A DNA stretch of 64,000 nucleotides from Methanosarcina sp. (GTDB lineage: Archaea > Halobacteriota > Methanosarcinia > Methanosarcinales > Methanosarcinaceae). The notes beneath the pieces are model-generated. The model was given only the letters and a program-made list of their open reading frames with translations, was not told the DNA's origin and did not search any database. The DNA lies in NCBI GenBank assembly GCA_003164755.1, contig PLUB01000075.1:1-64000 (forward strand). Direction: 5' to 3'. The translations under genes and the position numbers were made by a program. Below, piece after piece: positions 18,663 to 29,304 of this stretch (position 1 is the stretch's first letter; each line of letters begins with the position of its first letter).

Positions 18663-19145
18663 ATGCCGAAAAAAGAACTTTCAGAAATTTTTGGTGATTA
18701 CGTAAACCTTGACAAACGTGAACGTCACTATTATAACCACGATATAGGAGCTCTACCTCCTCTTGTCAAAATAGTTCTAGGAAACACTGACCCTGCGGCT
18801 GTCGTAATAATTCGGAAGGAAGAGGATGCAGTAAGACTGTTGAAATTTGCAAATCGGTACAAAATACCTATAGTTCCTCGAGCCTGGGCCTCTTCGGGTT
18901 ATGTGGGAGTGATGCCAACAAAGGGAGAAATTGTTGCCGATGTCACTATGCTGAATAAAGTCATTGATATCGATGCCAAAGAAGAGAGAGTAGTTGTTCA
19001 GAGTGGAATTACATGGGAAAAGCTTGAAAGGCAGCTGAACGAAAAAGGACTTTCAATCAGAACACTTCCTTCCAGCGCCTCTTCCTCGACAGTTGGAGGC
19101 TGGCTTGCCCAGAGCGGAGGGAATCTGAAACTAATAAATTCCTAA
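18663..19145 (+). pseudogene. Truncated FAD-linked oxidase (GlcD/D-lactate dehydrogenase type)
   Basis: The 160-residue frame contains only the N-terminal FAD-binding part of a glycolate oxidase/D-lactate dehydrogenase-type enzyme: DPAAVVIIRKEEDAVRLLKF, IVPRAWASSGYVG, VADVTMLNKVIDID, and SASSSTVGGWLAQSGG. Full-length members are 450 residues or more, so the substrate domain is gone. The frame ends abruptly and is followed within a few bases by the tail of an unrelated peptidase gene, which marks a deletion junction. An upstream HTH pseudogene may have been its regulator. Confidence 0.75.
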
Positions 19146-19147
19146 GG

Positions 19148-19297
19148 ATGCGAGCACTTACTGATCCCCACTCTCCAAGCAGATTTAGGGTCAACGGCGT
19201 TGTCTTCAATGTGCCTTAATTTTACAAGGCGTTCCCTAGTGTAAAGCCAATGGATAAACTCTACAGGCCAGAGAATGAGAGACCTGTGATATGGTAA
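19148..19297 (+). pseudogene. C-terminal fossil of an M13 (neprilysin-like) peptidase
   Basis: A 49-codon frame reads RALTDPHSPSRFRVNGVVFN, an in-frame TAA, then FYKAF and ENERPVIW before the final stop. This is the conserved C-terminal end of M13 zinc metallopeptidases (DPHSP..RVNG..N.P.F..AF). Nothing of the HExxH catalytic domain is nearby. Confidence 0.7.
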
Positions 19298-19572
19298 AGT
19301 GCCTTAATAGCAATTTATCATTTTTTTAGATTTAGGGCTTTACAGGAAAAAAGATTGTATTGTTGCAATCTGCATGTTAAAAACTGATTTCGATAAAATA
19401 ATTTCTCATTTTAATTCAAATTAAGAATCGATAGCATAAAAATCATTAAATTTTGCTATGCCCTTTATTTAATACTCCTAATTTTCCCAATAGTCAGTCC
19501 TACTTTATAAATTGACTTGATTAAATCTCAATCCGCTAGAAAGTGAGCGATTAACTCAATAGGAGTTCACAC

Positions 19573-19758
19573 ATGATGAGAGTTACATCCATCAGGGCAG
19601 TCGACCACAGCCTTAGAATATATACTCTCAGGGACTTTCTTAAGCTCTTCGAGCCCATCAGAAGCCCCGAGATAAGCACAAATAATACTATTGCTATCAT
19701 GCTCACTGATACCATGATTGCCGGTCAGTGCTACCAACTATTGTCTAAAGTTGGTTGA
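19573..19758 (+). pseudogene. Short unrecognised coding fragment
   Basis: A 61-codon frame beginning MMRVTSIRAVDHSL, with CTC, ATC and CAG codons that look like real coding DNA and a GGAG site a few bases upstream. It has no recognisable domain and lies in a run of pseudogenes. I treat it as the start of a truncated gene, but it could be a small intact one. Confidence 0.35.
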
Positions 19759-21204
19759 TACTTCATGGGCGATGATGACGCAACCTGTCCAAAATATGAT
19801 GATTGCAGCTGACGCGATATAAGTTTCGGATTTCCTTTATTTTAAGGCTTCTGTCCCTGTATATCCAGCATTGGATATGGTCAACTCCCATCAAGAAAAT
19901 CAATCCTATGATTTGTTTATCAGAAACCGTAACCAATTCGTGACCAATTACATACTGTCAAACAGAAATTTATAAATCAGAGAGATATTGAATGGGTATA
20001 TTCTACTCGCTGTCTTGCAAAGTCACAGAATAAATATATGTTTATTGTTTTACTGAAGAAATATTATTTAATTTTCAAGTAATAATAACCAAAGCTGTAA
20101 ACAATATAGATATTTATGGTGGTAGCCTATAAACAGCCAACTAGTGAATTATGGCGGTACATTAGTCCTTTGCGATGGTAGTTCCTATTAACGTCCAACT
20201 AGTAAATTAATTAGATAATTTCGAAAAAGAAAGAATGGTATCTTGGAAGAGTTGTGTTTACTGTAAACCCAAATACAGTTATTTCGAATAAATATCGTTC
20301 CAGGTATATTTTGTTCGAAATAAGACCCAAATCTTCCAAGCAATTCTACTATGCTGTCTTACCCCATTGTGCCGTTTATTTCTCACTCTTTTAGGTCTGT
20401 TTGTGGCATGATACGACGGTAAAATACATAATTATCTGCATGGTTATTTTAAATTAATTCTATGAAAAGTTGCTTCTAAACAAAAAATAATTCCGTATAT
20501 GATTTTTCGTAGTCAAAAAACAAATATATATTACGAATTATTTTTTATTATTTGTGAAGTCATCCTACTCTCACTCTTTACCTAGAGCAAAAAACCTTAC
20601 CTTGAACCTATCAGTAGCCTATCATTTGATTATTACGACTATAATACTTATGCACATATCTTTATTAACTCATAATATGTAGAATAACTAAGTTAGGTGA
20701 TTTGATGATTAGTTTCCTTATTTTGCTTACACTTTTACGGTAATTTTTTGAGGGTAAGTGAACAAAATTTTTGTTGATTGCCATACCTACTACGGCACGA
20801 AAAATATCTTACTTGTAAGTGAATCAATGATTTTGATATTTACATAATCTCTTAGAGATTGTAATATATAATCTATATATTTTATGACCTTAATTCTATT
20901 TTGTGACCATACCTAGATTTATATGACAACATAATAGAAGCGTTTTCACCGCGCATAAAGGTATATGAAGGAGTCCTTCTGGGGAAATGAAAATTAGTGA
21001 AGTTCTTAAGTTAGGTATTCATAAATTATGGCAGTAAGCCTAATGAAAATATTGGATTAAGGTGAAAATAGAAGAAATAAATCGTCAGGTGAATATTATC
21101 TAAATTGTCTAAATTCAAGTGAATATGGTTGTAGTATAATGCCAAAATAAGTTTAGTATGAAAGTATCAAGGTAAATATGGGGGAAAAATATGACAAAGT
21201 CAAT
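19759..21204. other. Long gene-free region with short repeats
   Basis: No gene recognised. At about 20115-20213 a segment is imperfectly duplicated: 'gtagcctataaacag' with 'ccaactagtgaatta', then 'gtagttcctattaac' with 'ccaactagtaaatta'. A short palindrome (AATCTC/GAGATT) lies near 20850. 'ccatacct' occurs at about 20774 and 20905, like the right end of family B, without a full copy. Confidence 0.45.
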
Positions 21205-22986
21205 TTAGGGTTTATTTTCATAAATTTCTATGTTAAGAGAGTCGTAGATCTTGTACAGAGGATAATTGTTCCGAGTAAATCTGATCGAAACTGGCACTTC
21301 ATCATATTTTCGTTTATCTAGGTCCAAAGACTTCGAAAAGGTGGTTACTGCAAGATAGAAAGGTTCATTTCCATTTGAACTTTCTAAGGGGAAATCCCCT
21401 TTTGAGTCACTTTTGAGTGTATAAATTGGAAACTTTTGCCAGGCCTCCGCAAACTCAGCAGATCGGTACGGATTATTACTAAAGTTTTCTGTCAAGGAAT
21501 TAATTTCTTCTTTCTCTCCAAATGACATGATATATGGATAGTTTTCTTTTACCTCGGATAACCAGTGGATTCCTTCCATCTCGTTTTGTGAAATTGCTTC
21601 AGAAATCCCGCCAATATAAGGTGAATTGAAGCAATTGAAGAATCCCATAGTCCAGAGAAGGCCAAGGATCAGGACTGTTGAACCAAGGCCAAATGTGTAT
21701 CCTTTTCTGAGGAAAATAACGTAGAGAGAATACCCCAGCAAAGGAATCTGGGCAAAAATGATGAAATTCAAATTTGCAAATTTATCAAGAGGATAAGGAA
21801 TAAAGGGGTTGAAAAGGAAGGCAAGTTCCAGGAAAAAGGTGAATATGTACAAAATAAAAAAGCGGGGATATCTGTGGATGAAATGATGACAAAATCTGTT
21901 GCGATTCTGCCACACAATTATTGAGTTGATCAAAATAAAGATTAGTGGAATGTAATACTTGCCATAATAGAGATTGAAAAGCTGTATGAACTTAAAAAAA
22001 TTGTTCGATGTGTAAGGTATCCTAGGAAAGCCTTCAGGTATTAGTGCCTTAGTGCGCCAGGCAAGAGTTGGAAGAAAAATATCCATAAATTGAGAAGAGT
22101 ATCTTGCACAGAGTAGAACAAATCCAAAAGTTAATGACAGGAAGATGAATAAATGGATTTTTTTTCTTCCAGAATGGGGGAATCTCGTGGAAAAAAAATT
22201 AAGACTCAGGACTTTACAGAGAAAACTTGACTTTAACATTTTTAGCGAAAAGGCCAGAGATAAGAAAAAGAAAGTTATGTATATAAAAATAAACGGATGT
22301 GCCAATGGAATCAAAAGTATCATCAACAAAGAACAAATATAAATGGCTCTATTTTTACCAGAAAGTGCATTCCTCAGCACAAAGAGGTAAAGAGGCACAA
22401 GGCAAAAGCACAGGTAGTAAGCAGATGTTGAAACCTGAAAATGCCCAAAGTAAGGAATAGTCGATGAAATAAAAGCTACTGAGATCAATTTTTCCCGGTT
22501 CATGAATATTCGATAAAAAAGGAACATTCCTGTGATGAACATAATTGAAAAAAAAACAGGCAAAAAATACGAAAGCACCCACTTCTCCAATCCTGTGATC
22601 AGAGCTAAGGCTGAAATGAAAAGAGGACCAGTTGGAGAAAGATTGGAAAAACAAAAAAGTTCATTTTTTCCTACAAGTTCCATATACAGATATTCATCGC
22701 CTCTGCTTGGCGAAACATAGCCAAGAATGTAAGGAATGATTAGCACAATAATGTGAACAAGCAGAAGTATAAGAACTGCACTGATTTTTCTATATGCTAG
22801 AAGTAGAACACAGGCTGACAGATAGCAAAAGAGCAAAGTTAAATAAAATTGAAAAGGAAGCTGCTTATAGATGTTAATTACATACCCTTCAGACTGGGTC
22901 CCCCTGATAATATAAGTACTGTAAACCAATAGTAGCAGAGAAATAGAGGTTACAAAATTTAATATGTTATTAGTTATTTTAGACAA
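21205..22986 (-). CDS. Large multispanning membrane protein
   Basis: A 593-residue protein with more than ten hydrophobic spans over the first 450 residues and a soluble C-terminal part of about 140 residues. The loop after the third span has SPSRGDEYLYMELVG, an acidic position like that in GT-C-fold glycosyltransferases, so a lipid-linked sugar transferase or S-layer/glycan role is possible, but I do not recognise the family. The start is a TTG at 22986-22984, supported by a G-run (AAAGGACGGGGGAC) just upstream on the minus strand; the next in-frame ATG is far inside. It stands alone, flanked by gene-free DNA on both sides. Confidence 0.75.
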   Translation of the reverse strand: MSKITNNILNFVTSISLLLLVYSTYIIRGTQSEGYVINIYKQLPFQFYLTLLFCYLSACVLLLAYRKISAVLILLLVHIIVLIIPYILGYVSPSRGDEYLYMELVGKNELFCFSNLSPTGPLFISALALITGLEKWVLSYFLPVFFSIMFITGMFLFYRIFMNREKLISVAFISSTIPYFGHFQVSTSAYYLCFCLVPLYLFVLRNALSGKNRAIYICSLLMILLIPLAHPFIFIYITFFFLSLAFSLKMLKSSFLCKVLSLNFFSTRFPHSGRKKIHLFIFLSLTFGFVLLCARYSSQFMDIFLPTLAWRTKALIPEGFPRIPYTSNNFFKFIQLFNLYYGKYYIPLIFILINSIIVWQNRNRFCHHFIHRYPRFFILYIFTFFLELAFLFNPFIPYPLDKFANLNFIIFAQIPLLGYSLYVIFLRKGYTFGLGSTVLILGLLWTMGFFNCFNSPYIGGISEAISQNEMEGIHWLSEVKENYPYIMSFGEKEEINSLTENFSNNPYRSAEFAEAWQKFPIYTLKSDSKGDFPLESSNGNEPFYLAVTTFSKSLDLDKRKYDEVPVSIRFTRNNYPLYKIYDSLNIEIYENKP

Positions 22987-23822
22987 TATGTCCCCCGTCC
23001 TTTATGAAAATCATACATCCCATTTTTTTGTACCAATCCAAGGAACTATATATATTTATTCCTCATGCAGCAATTTTTGGTCCAATTGAGTTTTATTTTC
23101 ACAGGCATCTTAAGAGATCATAAACTTTAGTCCTCAAGATGTCCATTTTTCTGATCTCTTCATCTTATTTTTTTGGTCGTGTCCATTAGTTATTGGAAAT
23201 TGTAAATATAAACTTCTCTCTAAATTATCAAAAAAACGATAAATGTACTCCTTTTTCATACTTGATCAATTAATCAAGGCCATACCTATTTTTCTATTAT
23301 CCAATCGGCTCAACAAATAATTACTGATCTTGAATGGAACGCAGGCTGATATACTTCTCAACTTGATTAAAGTTTTCATGGACTAAGTAGGTTCGATTTC
23401 CTGTAGTTCCGAATGACTAATCTTATTCAGCTACTATGTTTTTTCCTCAACGATTCATAAAAAAATTTATCAATAAGTCTTAATTCAATTTTCCTGTAAT
23501 TATCTTCGATTCTTTTATATATGAGTGTCTTTGCCTCCATAATATGGGATGTAATTGAACTCAATAACAATGTCTTGAAACTGGATTTTACTTCTAATTT
23601 GACAGTTTGATTTTTATGTTGAAAGGAGATTTAAATATTTTAGATGAACGAAGGAGTAATAATTAAGGTCAAAAAATATTTCATTCGTTTTTGTGATTCC
23701 ATTTGACAGATTATTCTCTCTCCCATGATAGTTATTTTTTTCAAATCTCGATCGAATATTTTGATATTTAATTTACAGATTATATTCAGTAGAGGAAAAA
23801 ATACTTAATACTTTGTGAAAAA
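22987..23822. other. Gene-free DNA with an inverted repeat
   Basis: No gene seen. An inverted repeat AAGAGATCA (23112-23120) and TGATCTCTT (23152-23160) could form a stem with a 31-base loop. It is immediately followed by a family B copy. The rest is AT-rich without recognisable content. Confidence 0.5.
23174..23287. repeat. Inverted-repeat element, family B (second copy)
   Basis: Aligns end to end with 6929-7043. The left end is GGTCGTGTCCATTAGTTATT and the right end is ATCAAGGCCATACCT. Its terminal inverted repeat is less perfect than in the first copy, so this copy is probably older. Confidence 0.65.
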
Positions 23823-24026
23823 TTGGATAGCGAAAATGGTAAAATGGAACAAAAACTCCATACTCAATTGTCTTTTCCAGATTGTGTGATTGAAAATCCT
23901 ACATTATCAAATTTATCTTCAAAGGAAGTAGAAGTATTCTCATTTTACTTAATTTGTTTTTCAAGGATTTCTTTAATTATTTTGTTTGATTTAGCTGCAA
24001 TTACAAGTTCCAGAGGAGTTCGATAA
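23823..24026 (-). pseudogene. Possible ankyrin-like fragment
   Basis: The minus strand reads RTPLELVIAAKSNKIIKEIL, close to an ankyrin repeat helix pair, then a stop and further broken frame. The plus-strand open frame over the same bases has no features. This is a weak call based on one repeat-like segment. Confidence 0.25.
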
Positions 24027-24105
24027 ACTCAAAATTTAGTCATATGCTATATATGGCATACAAAATGGTTCATGGAAATCAGAGGTTTATAAAGATCATT
24101 CCAGT
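24014..24105. repeat. Inverted-repeat element, family A
   Basis: A copy in the orientation of 56904: left part 'ttcgataaactcaaaattt', centre 'catatgct', right part 'atcagaggtttat'. It lies about 0.8 kb before the IS630 transposase fossil. Confidence 0.6.
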
Positions 24106-24919
24106 TTTTTTCATTCATTTTTGAGAATAACGTTACTGTTAAAAAATTCTTTATCAATGTATATATATATATGGTTCTTACTTTTTATTTCATTATCCCA
24201 ATGTTTCTAAATAAGTATTTCAGAAGAATCTAATATTCTTTGCTTAATCTATTTATGCTAATAACGTCAAATTTAGCTTAGACCTGCCAATTATATCCAA
24301 GGTGCAGAACGAATACTTCCCATTCTTCGGTTTTAATCCACTATATATAGAGAATCTCTGGTACCATAATATGGAATATCTTGAAAGTAAACATTAATAT
24401 CTTGAACCTTTGTTTTTAGGATATGTCATCTTAAAAACTTCACTCTTTATTCTTTTAAATTAAAAATTAATGTTAGCAATAGAATTTGATTTTATGTATT
24501 TAAAAATAGTATCATCTAGAGGAATTGTTATTTTTTGTATTTTTGACCTTAGATCACTGGTTGTAGATTTACGAGAATTGGTAGAATATATTGCAGCGTT
24601 AAATGAATCCGGAATAATTTATTGACAGTGTAGTTTGCTTCATCAGGTAAAGTTATTTTATCAATGATACTACATAATTTCTGAGATACAGGCAGTAAAC
24701 TGGCTGGAGCTATATCAAAAGTGGAGTTATGTTTCGGTATGATAATCAAAAACTTATAACCTTATATTATTTTTTATAATGTTATGATTTTAGAAATGGT
24801 TTTGAGATTGACGAAATTCGGAAATACTGGATGAATATTCGCTATGTAAAATATGAAATAAGCCATCATTCTGGTTTGTTTTGTCAAGATTTAAATTATT
24901 TATAAATAAACAGATTTTG
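24106..24919. other. Gene-free AT-rich DNA
   Basis: No coding sequence I can support. An open frame at 24549-24749 on the minus strand has no recognisable motif or ribosome binding site. Confidence 0.4.
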
Positions 24920-25205
24920 AATGTTAATGCCAATGTTTTCTATGTTATAAATGGGTACAAAGAATACAATTTTAAAGAGAGTCCAAAAACAAAAAATGTA
25001 TGTGAATTTTTCGAAATAATAAAAGAGAAAATATTTATGATATCATATTTGTACTGAATAATTCAAAAATATATCATGCAGACATTAGGTTTAAAAAAAG
25101 GCAGAAATTTGGATATGATGTTAGTATTCTATGCTACCTTATTCACCTGATCTAAATCCACTTGAATTTATCTAAAAAGTGTGAAAAAAGAAATTCAGAA
25201 ATAAT
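24920..25205 (+). pseudogene. IS630-family transposase fossil (C-terminal part)
   Basis: Plus-strand frames give FYVINGYKEYNFKE, KNVCEFFEIIKEK, then NNSKIYHAD, and at 25131-25177 LPYSPDLNPLEFI. The last is the hallmark of IS630/Tc1-mariner DDE transposases (YSPDLNPIE, with the final catalytic Glu). Several frameshifts and stops separate the pieces and the N-terminal half is missing. A family A element begins four bases after the end of the frame. Confidence 0.75.
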
Positions 25206-25208
25206 AAA

Positions 25209-25302
25209 TTAGGATAATTTCATAAGCCCCAATTTTTGGCTATTGTCTATAACTCCTATATTAGTAATTTGTTGGATAGGAGGTTTGATTGAAATTCTCT
25301 CA
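25209..25302. repeat. Inverted-repeat element, family A, next to the IS630 fossil
   Basis: The left part AGGATAATTTCATAAGCCCC and right part AGGTTTGATTGAAATTCTC match the ends of other family A copies. It directly follows the transposase fossil, which hints that family A derives from this IS. Confidence 0.5.
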
Positions 25303-25459
25303 AACCATTTACTAGGCTTAAAAAGTTGATTGGTTATTAATATACAGAATTAGCTAAATCAAAATAATTCACTAAAAATTGGATAATACTATTTGATGAA
25401 CGAATAAGAGTGTAATTAATTGCTGACTTGGCTATCCAATATTTAGATGGAATCAAATT

Positions 25460-26128
25460 ATGAGAGCAGTGGTGAAAATAGGGGGAAGTCTCATCAAAGA
25501 AGCTCCTGAACTTGTGGATAGATTAATACAAGAATTTCATTCAGAAAATATGGTGACTGTCGCAGGAAGGCAAGCTTATGGAAGCTTATCCATTTCCATT
25601 CTCATCATACCCGGAGGTGGAACATTTGCTGATTCCGTGAGGTCAGCTGACAAAATTTTTTCTTTTGGGGCAGATGCTGCTCACTGGATGGCTATACTTG
25701 GGATGGAGCAGTATGCCTACTACCTGCAGGATAAAAGCAGCGTTGTGTCTACAGACTCACTAGCAGATCTACCTCAAGGAGTGTCTATTCTTTTTCCTTA
25801 CAGGCTCCTCAAAACCGAAGACCCCCTTCCTCATACTTGGGATGTGACCTCTGACACCATTGCTGCATGGGCTGCAAAGCAAGTAGATGCAATGCTCTTG
25901 AAGGCTACTGATGTAGATGGGATATTTAAAGAAGGGAAGCTGATGAGGGAGATTTCTGTTACTGATTTTGAGGGAAGTTGCATAAGCTGCATTGACCCTG
26001 CCTTACCACAATTTCTGCAGAAAAACAGGATGGAGTGTTTTATTGTAAACGGAAAATATCCCGAACGGGTTATTCAGGCATTGTATGGAAAGCCTGTATT
26101 TGGTACGGTTGTAAAGGGGAATATTTAA
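25460..26128 (+). CDS. mfnE: Amino acid kinase family protein, MfnE-like
   Basis: A 222-residue amino acid kinase fold protein: the N-terminal VVKIGGSLIKEA nucleotide/phosphate loop, IIPGGGTFADSVR, and the KATDVDGIFK segment near the end. In methanogens this short family includes MfnE, which phosphorylates 5-(aminomethyl)-3-furanmethanol phosphate in methanofuran synthesis; I base the assignment on length and overall pattern, so a related carbamate-like kinase remains possible. The ATG at 25460 is the only good start. The gene lies in front of translation genes rather than other methanofuran genes. Confidence 0.7.
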   Translation: MRAVVKIGGSLIKEAPELVDRLIQEFHSENMVTVAGRQAYGSLSISILIIPGGGTFADSVRSADKIFSFGADAAHWMAILGMEQYAYYLQDKSSVVSTDSLADLPQGVSILFPYRLLKTEDPLPHTWDVTSDTIAAWAAKQVDAMLLKATDVDGIFKEGKLMREISVTDFEGSCISCIDPALPQFLQKNRMECFIVNGKYPERVIQALYGKPVFGTVVKGNI

Positions 26129-26311
26129 ATTGTATATCGCATATGATAGGGGAGAAGCAAAGCGTATCCAAAAAGCATCATTTAAATTCAGATCATTAAA
26201 CTCGCTGAAGTTGATAAAGGTTCCAGGAGCAAAAACCAATTCTAAAGCAACTGATTAACTGGTAACTCGTTGCAAATTTGCTACATGAAATAACTTTTAA
26301 GGAGAAAATAA

Positions 26312-26482
<171 letters not shown>

Positions 26483-26578
26483 TTTAAGGCAAAGTTCTGA
26501 ATCATATAGATACGCGTAATAAGAAACTCAAAAATGAACTTGATCAACAGAATTGGCTAAAAGATGAGAGGTCTCAGA

Positions 26579-26848
26579 ATGGGTGAAGTTGCAGCAAAAA
26601 TGAAAATCATGCCTGAAAGTGTTGATACTAACCTTGTAGAGTTAAAAGAACAGATCAAATGTGCAATTCCAGTAGGTGCTGACCTTCATGGGGAGATTAT
26701 TGAAGAACCTATCGCTTTCGGGTTGAAGGCTCTTATCGTCACTTTAATTGTTAATGACAGAGAAGGTGGAACCGAAGCTGTAGAAGAGGCTTTTGCAAAA
26801 GTCTCAGGCGTCGAAAACGTCCAGGTTCTGGAACTCTATCGCTTCTAA
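26579..26848 (+). CDS. ef1b: Elongation factor 1-beta (aEF-1beta)
   Basis: An 89-residue nucleotide-exchange factor for aEF-1alpha. It starts MGEVAAKMKIMPESVDTNL and ends with the conserved VENVQVLELYRF, and the FGLKALIVTLIVND strand is typical of the ferredoxin-like fold. The frame extends to an ATG at 26564, but the start at 26579 gives the usual family length and has a GAGAGGT site before it. It forms a conserved pair with the upstream zinc-ribbon gene, and tRNA-Ala follows. Confidence 0.93.
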   Translation: MGEVAAKMKIMPESVDTNLVELKEQIKCAIPVGADLHGEIIEEPIAFGLKALIVTLIVNDREGGTEAVEEAFAKVSGVENVQVLELYRF

Positions 26849-26909
26849 ACAGAAAAAAAACCGGTATATATCCCGGATAAATCATTTTTTTATAATCCCT
26901 TTCCTTAAA

Positions 26910-26981
26910 GGGCTCGTAGATCAGGGGAAGATCGTTACGTTCGCAACGTAAAGGCCACGGGTTCAAATCCCGTCGAGTCCA
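26910..26981 (+). tRNA. tRNA-Ala (anticodon CGC)
   Basis: A complete cloverleaf: acceptor GGGCTCG pairing with CGAGTCC, including the G3-U70 wobble that is the alanine identity element. It has a D arm GATCAGGGGAAGATC, an anticodon stem TTACG/CGTAA with loop TTCGCAA, and a T arm CGGGTTCAAATCCCG. Discriminator A; no encoded CCA. A TATA-like TTTATAAT lies about 15-20 bases upstream. No intron. Confidence 0.96.
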
Positions 26982-27169
26982 TTTGGAAATCTGTAATGGT
27001 CCTAACAAACACTACCTTTGTACTTTGTGTATACTTATTCACAAAGTGTTAGCTGGATCTAAAAAATTCGCTTAATATCAAAATTTTGGTGGTGAGTAAT
27101 ATACCTCTTTAAATAACATGATAAGTTAGCGCCCCTGCTCTGGTTATAAAAGAAACATTTTTAAGCAAA

Positions 27170-27720
27170 TATTTTCATTTACTTTCATGATTTTTTTTCT
27201 TCCTAGTTTCCCTTATTTTCAATATAGCTTTTAATGCCATTTGAAGTTGTACAACCATAAACAGCTCGAATACGCTCTCCCTTACTCCACAGCTTATCAC
27301 CATACATCTTTTTTAATTACATAGTATTCTTTAAAGATTTTTATCTATGTGATATTTTGTATAATTTGTCTCACTCTTGATAGATACTATTTTGGTTCAG
27401 CACTAACAAAAAGATATACATGGCCAACATCATTACCGATTGCATCAAACTCAAAAAAGTATCTTTTACCAATTTCAATGTGGATATTTTATTAAATAGT
27501 TGGTAATATATCTGTCTAAGAGAGTTTTTAGGATGCTTCAATAACAAACATGTGACGTATTTTTGTATAGACACAATGGTTTCCATCATGTGGTTCCATT
27601 TATAAAATTCAAAGGTAGCTTGAAATATAAATCAGCTAGTTAATAATGGTTCTATGGGAAGTTTTCCATCCCCTCAGCATGCGGGTGTGGTATTCTACTG
27701 AAATGAAGCTTGAAGTGTCT
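27170..27720 (-). mobile_element. IS200/IS605 tnpA fossil
   Basis: Minus-strand pieces read FEFDAIGNDVGHVYLFVSAE, SRVRQIIQNIT, KEYYVIKK and SNGIKSYIENKGN, which is the order of a Y1 transposase, with frameshifts. It is clearly the same element as at 1-700 and 47.3-47.8 kb; this is the best preserved of the three. Non-functional. Confidence 0.7.
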
Positions 27721-28122
27721 CTGCTATTTTTGTCGCAAGAACGAATGGTTACCTTGTACATTATGCGTAAAAAATGGGATAAATTATGATTAAATTAATA
27801 TAATTATCAAGAATATGTTAATTATCCATTATATTTGAGATAATTAGATATTTTAAAAATGCAAAATATACATCAAACAAATTATGTACTCCCATATTTC
27901 AAGCACATATATCCAAGTATAAAAATCTATCATTTCAGATGGTTAAGTGCTGAAATTCCAGCATTTAGTTCATGTGTTGAAGTTTTATGGTATTATTATA
28001 TATCAATGGGAGCTTATGTGCCTGAAAAAGCGGAAATTTTGATGAATAGTTATTAGATTGATATAAATAGTTCAAAATTTAGTTATGGTTTTTAAATTCC
28101 ATCATACAGATTGGAGGAAACT
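27721..28122. other. Leader region of fprA
   Basis: No supported gene. An open frame at 27859-28056 lacks a ribosome binding site and has no recognisable features. Confidence 0.4.
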
Positions 28123-29304
28123 ATGAAAACTTATAATATTCCAGAGATTTCCAATAATGTTTTCAGTGTCGGGGCAAAAGACTGGACCCGCAGGATGTTT
28201 GATGCTTTAATTCCTCTGCCAGATGGCACGAGCTACAACTCATACCTCGTGAAAGGTGAAAAGAAAATAGCTCTAATAGATACAGTGAATCCGGGTTTTG
28301 AAGAGGAACTCGAAGCAAAAATTAATATGATCTCAGGTCTGGAAAAGCTTGATTACTTGATAATGAATCATGCAGAACCGGATCACTCCAATGCGATCAG
28401 ATTTATCTTAGAAAAAGCTCCAAATGCCTTATTTATCACAACCGAAAAAGGAGTAAGTATGGCCAGGCTCTACCATGAGCTGCCTGAAGCTCGGATTAAA
28501 ATAGTTGCTGACGGAGACAACCTTGATTTGGGTGGAAAGACCCTTCATTTCATAGAAGCTCCCTGGCTTCATTGGCCCGAAACAATGTTCACATACTTAT
28601 TTGAGGACAAAATCCTTTTTTCATGCGATTTTTTCGGGGCCCATACAGCCCAGGGAGTCTATGATAACGATATAGAAGAACTGATCCCTTTTGCAAAACG
28701 TTATTATGGGGAAATCATGATGCCTTTCGGGAAAATGGGGGTAAAAGCTTTTGATAAAATTAAGGATCTTAATATCAAAATTATTGCTCCGAGTCATGGG
28801 CCGATTTACACAAATCCAAACCGTATTATGAATCCGTACGTTAAATGGACTGCAGGAGAAACAGAGAATAAAGCTCTTATCGTCTATGTGAGTATGTGGG
28901 GGTCCACTCGAGATATGGTTCGGACAATTGCAGAGATTCTTCTAAAAGAAGGTGTAGATGTTAAAATGTATGATCTTGCAGTCTCAGATATTGGAGATAT
29001 TGCAAGGGAGCTAGTTGATTCCCGTGCTATTATTATTGGAGCACCTACAGTTCTTGGAGGTATGCATCCGCTTACCCTTTACGGTACTTACCTAGTAAAA
29101 GCTCTCAATCCACCGGCAAAGTATAGTGTTGTACTCGGGTCCTTTGGATGGGGAGGAGGGGCGGTCAAACAGGCTGAAGAGATTCTTATCCCTTCAAAAA
29201 TGGAGGTTGTGGGAAACCTCCAGGTGAGAGGTAGAGCCAGCGATGAAGATTTAAAAAAGGTTGAGAAAATAGGTAGAGAGCTTGCTCAGAAAATGAAGGC
29301 ATAA
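28123..29304 (+). CDS. fprA: F420H2 oxidase (flavodiiron protein)
   Basis: A 393-residue flavodiiron protein. The N-terminal metallo-beta-lactamase domain carries the diiron ligands H83, E85, D87 and H88 (NHAEPDHS), with further ligands in FSCDFFGAH and APSHGPI. The C-terminal third is a flavodoxin domain (VYVSMWGSTRDMV for FMN). In methanogens FprA reduces O2 to water with F420H2, protecting anaerobic enzymes. There is no fused rubredoxin, as expected for the archaeal type. The frame could start at a TTG at 28111, but the ATG at 28123 has TTGGAGGAAAC directly upstream and matches the family N-terminus. Confidence 0.94.
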   Translation: MKTYNIPEISNNVFSVGAKDWTRRMFDALIPLPDGTSYNSYLVKGEKKIALIDTVNPGFEEELEAKINMISGLEKLDYLIMNHAEPDHSNAIRFILEKAPNALFITTEKGVSMARLYHELPEARIKIVADGDNLDLGGKTLHFIEAPWLHWPETMFTYLFEDKILFSCDFFGAHTAQGVYDNDIEELIPFAKRYYGEIMMPFGKMGVKAFDKIKDLNIKIIAPSHGPIYTNPNRIMNPYVKWTAGETENKALIVYVSMWGSTRDMVRTIAEILLKEGVDVKMYDLAVSDIGDIARELVDSRAIIIGAPTVLGGMHPLTLYGTYLVKALNPPAKYSVVLGSFGWGGGAVKQAEEILIPSKMEVVGNLQVRGRASDEDLKKVEKIGRELAQKMKA

